Source of the DNA: UBA2112 sp964596695
GTDB lineage: Bacteria; Patescibacteriota; Saccharimonadia; Saccharimonadales; Saccharimonadaceae
Reading direction: 5' to 3'
Assembly (NCBI GenBank): GCA_964596695.1
Contig: CAZQVE010000001.1
Coordinates: forward strand, 378,527-442,526
DNA length: 64,000 nt
A model generated the notes under the pieces. It worked only from the letters and a program-made list of their open reading frames with translations. It ran no database searches and was not told where the DNA came from. The translations under genes and the position numbers were made by a program. Positions 60,582-64,000 of this stretch are shown in pieces. Numbering within the stretch: the first letter of the stretch is position 1; each line of letters starts with the position of its first letter.

Positions 60582-60591
60582 CAAAGAGATA

Positions 60592-60936
60592 CTAACCCTT
60601 TAGGTTTTTGACGATTGCACCAAATGCTTTTGGTTCGTTAACGGCTAATTCAGCGAGAACCTTTCGGTCGAGTTCACTGCCGGTTGCCTTTAGGTTTGCA
60701 ATCAGCTTCGCATAAGTTGTACCGTTTTCGCGTGCCGCGGCATTAATCCTGGTAATCCACAGACTGCGAAGATCACGTTTTCTGTTGCGACGATCTCGGT
60801 ATGCGTACTGCAGGGCACGAATGACCGCCTGTTTCGCAAGCCGGAATGAACGGGTGCGATTATGCTGCATACCCTTGGCTGCTTTTAGGATTTTTTTATG
60901 TTTTGCTCGTGCGGGAACACCTTTTTTTACTCGCAT
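60592..60936 (-). CDS. rplT: Ribosomal protein bL20
   Basis: 114 residues, MRVKKGVPARAKHKKILKAAKGM start and the conserved AYRDRRNRKRDLRSLWITRINAAAR core, then the globular C-terminal half. Needed early in 50S assembly; in other bacteria it represses its own operon. Two bases after rpmI. Confidence 0.98.
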   Translation of the reverse strand: MRVKKGVPARAKHKKILKAAKGMQHNRTRSFRLAKQAVIRALQYAYRDRRNRKRDLRSLWITRINAAARENGTTYAKLIANLKATGSELDRKVLAELAVNEPKAFGAIVKNLKG

Positions 60937-60938
60937 GA

Positions 60939-61133
60939 CTATACTCCTAGGGCTCGTTTAACGTTTTTCGCAACGGAACCATTGACTGTTGCTGAGGTCT
61001 GAATTGCTCGCTTGCGGCTCTTGCTCTTCTTGGCGAGCATATGAGTCCCGAATGCACGGCGACGAGTAAGCTTACCAGTACTAGTAAGCTTTATCCGCTT
61101 GGCGGTTCCTTTATGTGTCTTTAGCTTTGGCAT
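60939..61133 (-). CDS. rpmI: Ribosomal protein bL35
   Basis: 64 residues, MPKLKTHKGTAKRIKLTSTGKL and the RRAFGTHMLAKKSKSRKR core. Middle gene of the classical infC-rpmI-rplT operon; its start touches the infC stop. Confidence 0.98.
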   Translation of the reverse strand: MPKLKTHKGTAKRIKLTSTGKLTRRRAFGTHMLAKKSKSRKRAIQTSATVNGSVAKNVKRALGV

Positions 61134-61639
61134 TATTTACTCCTTATTATTACGCTCAGTGTACGTCCAGCCATTTGAGGTTGCTGTTCCATTACGGCGC
61201 AGTCCTCTAGTAAGCCAACGATACGATTAATCATCTCGTAGCCGAGTTCCCTGTGGGCGTTTTCACGTCCACGGTAAAAGACTTGAATTCGTACTTTGTG
61301 GCCGTCGGCGAGAAAACCGCGGATTTTTCTGAGCTTGATCTCAAGATCGCCTGAACCAATCTTCATTCCGAACCGCATTTGCTTTAGTTCGCTCTGTCTG
61401 CTGTTTCGACGATTCTTTTGTTGCTCCTTCATCTTCTGGTATTGGTACTTACCCCAGTCGATGACTTTTGCAACGGGTGGATCAACATTAGGTGAGATTT
61501 CAACCAGGTCAACACCTGCATCTTCGGCTAGCTTGAGAGCATCTTGGCGTGATAATATGCCAAGCTGTTCCCCGGACTCTCCGATCACACGAAGCTCACT
61601 CGCTTGAATAGCTTCGTTGATGCGAACATTAGTACTGAT
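61133..61639 (-). CDS. infC: Translation initiation factor IF-3 with an AUC start codon
   Basis: 168 residues if started at ATC 61639. The frame between an upstream in-frame TGA and GTG 61588 contains no ATG, GTG or TTG. Yet it encodes the conserved IF-3 N-terminus (NVRINEAIQASELRVIGESGEQLG) and has AAAGGAGAG six bases before ATC. IF-3 prevents subunit joining and rejects non-AUG starts; rare AUU/AUC starts let it repress its own translation. N-domain, linker (YQYQKMKEQQKNRR) and C-domain (KIGSGDLEIKLRKIRGFLADGHKVRI) are complete. An annotation starting at GTG 61588 would lose 17 residues. Confidence 0.93.
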   Translation of the reverse strand: MSTNVRINEAIQASELRVIGESGEQLGILSRQDALKLAEDAGVDLVEISPNVDPPVAKVIDWGKYQYQKMKEQQKNRRNSRQSELKQMRFGMKIGSGDLEIKLRKIRGFLADGHKVRIQVFYRGRENAHRELGYEMINRIVGLLEDCAVMEQQPQMAGRTLSVIIRSK

Positions 61640-61736
61640 TTTATTCTCTCCTTTGCCCTTGGTTTCTCAAGGATTACCACGTGTAATACTATGAGCGTTT
61701 ACTCGGTAACAATCATATCAGATAAAACAGCTCTTT

Positions 61737-63248
61737 TCAAGAGACCTGGCCTCTATATTGTAGAGCCTCGCTTACATGACGCTGACCAATAGTCGGGGAG
61801 CCTTCCAGGTCGGCAATTGTTTGTGCTACTTTTATGACCTTGAAATGGCTTCGTGCACTTAGTCCAAGCTTTTCGCCTGCCGCAGCTAGCAGCTTCTTGG
61901 CATCATCATTGAGCTGCAGCAACTTATGTACCTCGCTACTTGTGAGTGAACTGTTGTATTTAGTGCTACTATGAAAACGATTTTTCTGAATATCTCGAGC
62001 ATTATTTATTTGCTTCACCGCTGTTAGGTGTTGTGTATTTTTCGACTGTTTTTGTTCGAAAAATACGTCGTTCGCTACGCGTGAGACGCTAATAATCAGA
62101 TCGATACGATCAAGTAAGGGGCCGGATAGCCGTTTTTTGTAGGCGAGAATTTGGGTGGTGGTACACGAGCATTCCTTGGTTGGATCTCCTAGATGGCCAC
62201 AGGGGCAAGGATTCATGGTGGCTACAAGCATAAAATCTGCCGGATAAGCGATTCGTCCCGCGGCACGGGTTACGACTATCTTTTTGTCTTCGAGGGGTTG
62301 CCGCAGAGATTCGAGCACGGAACGCGGATATTCAGGGATTTCATCTAAAAACAATACCCCCAGGTGAGCCAAGCTGATTTCTCCGGGTCGTGGCTTAGAA
62401 CCGCCGCCTATAAGGGCTATAGGGCTCGCTGTATGGTGCGGTGATCGATACGGGCGTTCAAGTATGATCTCGCCGTCGATCTCTCCTGCGAGGCTGTGGA
62501 GCTTCGTGACGGCTATTTGCTCATCAGCTGTCAAAGGGGGCATGAGTCCAGTGAGGGTTTTAGCGAGCATGGTCTTTCCCGCCCCTGGTGGGCCGGTAAA
62601 TAAGATATTGTGACGACCAGCTACTGCGATAGTGAGAGCCCGCTTTGCTTGTTCTTGCCCATGGATATCGTCTAAGAAGTGCATTATTTTTGGTTGCGTC
62701 CGGGTGATTTGTTTGCGGGGAGAGGGGGTGAGTACGACTTCTTCCTTCAGGTGTAAGTACAGTTCTTTCAGATTATTAATACCGATAACATCAACATCGG
62801 CGATCAGCTCGGCTTGCTTTACATTGGTGGCGGGGACAAAAATCTTATTGATACCTGCCTGTTTCGCGGCCTGAGCGATATTTATCGTTCCCTTTATCGG
62901 TCGTAAAGTGCCGTCGAGTGCAAGTTCACCGGCAAATACAGCCCTTTCTACCTCTATTTGACGCAACTGTCCGCTACTTATTAGAATCGCAAGGGCAATT
63001 GGTAAATCGTAGTGCGTGCCTTCTTTGATCAAATCCGCGGGTGCCAGGTTGATAGTTATCTTTTTGGCGGGGAACTCTAGCAACGAGTTAGTAATCGCGC
63101 TTCGGACGCGTTCTTTTGCCTCCTCGACGGACTTCGTGCCCATGCCAACAATCTGGATAACGGGTAGTCCCTTCTTGCTGTCGCTTTCCACTTCAACCAC
63201 AGCGCCCTCATACCCCATAGGAGCAACCGTTAGTACATGAGCTACCAT
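61737..63248 (-). CDS. comM: YifB/ComM family AAA+ ATPase
   Basis: 503 residues. N-terminal Lon-like ChlI domain (ALDGTLRPIKGTINIA), AAA+ module with Walker A GPPGAGKTML near residue 220, Walker B LFLDEIPEY, Mg-chelatase-type MNPCPCGHLGDPTKECSCT zinc-like Cys cluster, and a C-terminal helical domain (LSARSHFKVIKVAQTIADLEGS). ComM is a hexameric helicase promoting branch migration during natural transformation. It fits a lineage with type IV pili that may import DNA. Confidence 0.95.
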   Translation of the reverse strand: MVAHVLTVAPMGYEGAVVEVESDSKKGLPVIQIVGMGTKSVEEAKERVRSAITNSLLEFPAKKITINLAPADLIKEGTHYDLPIALAILISSGQLRQIEVERAVFAGELALDGTLRPIKGTINIAQAAKQAGINKIFVPATNVKQAELIADVDVIGINNLKELYLHLKEEVVLTPSPRKQITRTQPKIMHFLDDIHGQEQAKRALTIAVAGRHNILFTGPPGAGKTMLAKTLTGLMPPLTADEQIAVTKLHSLAGEIDGEIILERPYRSPHHTASPIALIGGGSKPRPGEISLAHLGVLFLDEIPEYPRSVLESLRQPLEDKKIVVTRAAGRIAYPADFMLVATMNPCPCGHLGDPTKECSCTTTQILAYKKRLSGPLLDRIDLIISVSRVANDVFFEQKQSKNTQHLTAVKQINNARDIQKNRFHSSTKYNSSLTSSEVHKLLQLNDDAKKLLAAAGEKLGLSARSHFKVIKVAQTIADLEGSPTIGQRHVSEALQYRGQVS

Positions 63249-63295
63249 ATTAAACGTATTATAAGCATAGGGTAGTTCATAAACAATACGTATGG

Positions 63296-63301
63296 TATAA
63301 T
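63296..63301 (+). promoter_or_regulatory. -10 box of tmRNA
   Basis: TATAAT preceded by TATGG (extended-10-like TGG); no convincing -35. Confidence 0.55.
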
Positions 63302-63312
63302 TAACAGAGGTC

Positions 63313-63705
63313 GGGGCTGATTTAGCTTTCGACGAGAGGACTTTAACAGGTTATTCTGCAGGCCGATCATACGCGTAACGTATATTTTAATTGCAACTAA
63401 ACTTGCATCTGTATGGCAGAGCGTGAAGGAAGCATTTGCTTTCCCACAGCTGGCCGTACAAACAGCCTAATTTCATTAGGCCGCCGCATAGGACAGGTGA
63501 CATAGTCGTATCGCGGTGTCATATTCATGTCACTAACTCTGTCTACGCGCAGTGGCGTAGGGAGAGGACACTTTACCACGCGACAAGAAGACCATTTTTG
63601 TTCGTCTTTTAGGCCTTTGAGTCGTAATACGTAAGACAAACTATGTCTGTAGACGAATAGCAGGTTACCTTTCGGACCGGGGGGCAGTTCCCCGCAGCTC
63701 CACCA
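63313..63705 (+). ncRNA. ssrA: tmRNA (SsrA) with CCA encoded
   Basis: 393 nt. Ends form the tRNA-like part: GGGGCTG (63313-63319) pairs with CAGCTCC (63695-63701), discriminator A and CCA; T-arm GGGGGCAGTTCCCCG. The tag frame runs from GCA 63393 (after TTTTAATT) to TAA 63468-63470, which sits in the GCCTAAT/ATTAGGC hairpin as in other tmRNAs. The tag starts ATKLAS and ends LAVQTA, 25 codons, unusually long and without the common LAA end. Rescues stalled ribosomes with SmpB. Confidence 0.95.
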
Positions 63706-63744
63706 ATGAAAGAGGCCGACCTATGGTCGGCTTTTTTCATTGGT
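63687..63744 (+). repeat. 58-bp direct repeat, copy 1 (tmRNA 3' end plus terminator)
   Basis: Begins GTTCCCCGCAGCTCCACCA and ends TTTTTTCATTGGT, including the terminator GGCCGACC/GGTCGGCTTTTTT. Identical to copy 2. Confidence 0.95.
63706..63740 (+). terminator. Terminator of tmRNA
   Basis: AATGAAAGAGGCCGACC-TAT-GGTCGGCTTTTTTCATT. Confidence 0.93.
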
Positions 63745-63854
63745 AGCGAGCCGGAGAACTGCCCGTGAGGGCTTGGATTGCCTGTGGCAGTCCAAGTATG
63801 TATTGCTTGGCCGGAGCGGCAGGGCTTTAGCCCAAGAGCGGAGCATAAATAATC
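63745..63854 (+). other. Structured 110-bp segment between the two repeat copies
   Basis: Contains GAGCCGGAG followed by GAACTGCCC, the complement of the tmRNA T-arm; then CTTGGATTGCC/GGCAGTCCAAG and GGGCT/AGCCC hairpins. No coding frame. Confidence 0.6.
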
Positions 63855-63912
63855 GTTCCCCGCAGCTCCACCAATGAAAGAGGCCGACCTATGGTCGGCT
63901 TTTTTCATTGGT
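63855..63912 (+). repeat. 58-bp direct repeat, copy 2
   Basis: Exact duplicate of 63687-63744 at a distance of 168 bp; a second CCA end and terminator with no tmRNA body. Confidence 0.95.
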
Positions 63913-63949
63913 GTTTGTGCTGTTCGTTGTTTTATCGAATGAAAATGCC

Positions 63950-63990
63950 ACAAAAAAAGACAACCGTCTGCGAGTAACGGTTGTCTTAAC
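63950..63990 (-). terminator. Terminator of a minus-strand gene beyond the window
   Basis: AAGACAACCGT/ACGGTTGTCTT; the T tract lies on the minus strand (AAAAAAA at 63954-63960). Confidence 0.8.
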
Positions 63991-64000
63991 GTGGAGTGTT

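Overview
The window reads like a genome segment of a Candidate Phyla Radiation bacterium, most probably a Saccharibacterium (TM7). Seen in the sequence: moderate GC, very tight packing, many start codons 6-8 bases downstream of a TATAAT-like box (leaderless mRNAs), rpsF-ssb-rpsR with no rplI after it, a complete type IV pilus locus, RNase J, and a standard code (TGA ends several genes). The lineage is an inference from gene content; no rRNA is present to settle it. There is no CRISPR array, rRNA operon, or complete phage or plasmid.

Layout. 1-11.8 kb: housekeeping genes (membrane glycosyltransferase end, family-4-like uracil-DNA glycosylase, MscS, RNase J, FtsK, an exonuclease, S6-SSB-S18-EF-P, a 2H phosphoesterase, TlyA). 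11.9-14.5 kb: a large Pro/His-rich secreted protein with a class F-like sortase. 14.5-23 kb: YchF, small membrane proteins, a GreA/Rnk-like factor, an Asp/Glu-racemase-family enzyme and an isolated acyl-CoA dehydrogenase. 23-27 kb: two pilins, a RAYT-type transposase inside 37-bp inverted repeats, a broken HNH gene and a RhuM-Fic protein. 27.9-42.4 kb: the type IV pilus locus (VWA adhesin, pilMNO, pilB, pilT, pilC, major pilin, prepilin peptidase, four minor pilins). 42.4-50.3 kb: Xer recombinase, Ndk, tRNA-Arg, PpiC-like foldase, SOD, and two paralogous cohesin/Fn3-like surface proteins. 50.5-58 kb: tRNAs, a membrane glycosyltransferase, thrS behind a T-box leader, an alkyltransferase-like protein, MiaA. 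58-64 kb: L28, a site-2 protease, a 6S-like RNA, tRNA-Pro, a Nudix-RNase H fusion, RNase P RNA, infC-rpmI-rplT, YifB and tmRNA.

How it fits together. The largest functional block is surface biology: a pilus with a MIDAS-bearing adhesin, extra pilins, a sortase with a secreted repeat protein, cohesin-like anchored proteins and membrane glycosyltransferases. This would suit an epibiont that attaches to a host. Four transcription units (7234-8136, 11950-14461, 19887-21125, 21324-21569) differ from the rest: longer GC-rich leaders with hairpins and Shine-Dalgarno sites, GC-richer wobble positions and strong terminators. They look acquired or separately regulated.

The most unusual signals are in RNA and DNA structure. 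The thrS T-box discriminator domain can be drawn base by base, and its UGGA matches the UCCA end of the tRNA-Thr encoded 2.8 kb away. Inverted copies of the T-arm lie just beyond the terminators of tRNA-Arg, tRNA-Asp and tmRNA. The tmRNA 3' end plus terminator is exactly duplicated (58 bp). A 6S-like rod RNA lies upstream of tRNA-Pro, and infC appears to start at AUC.
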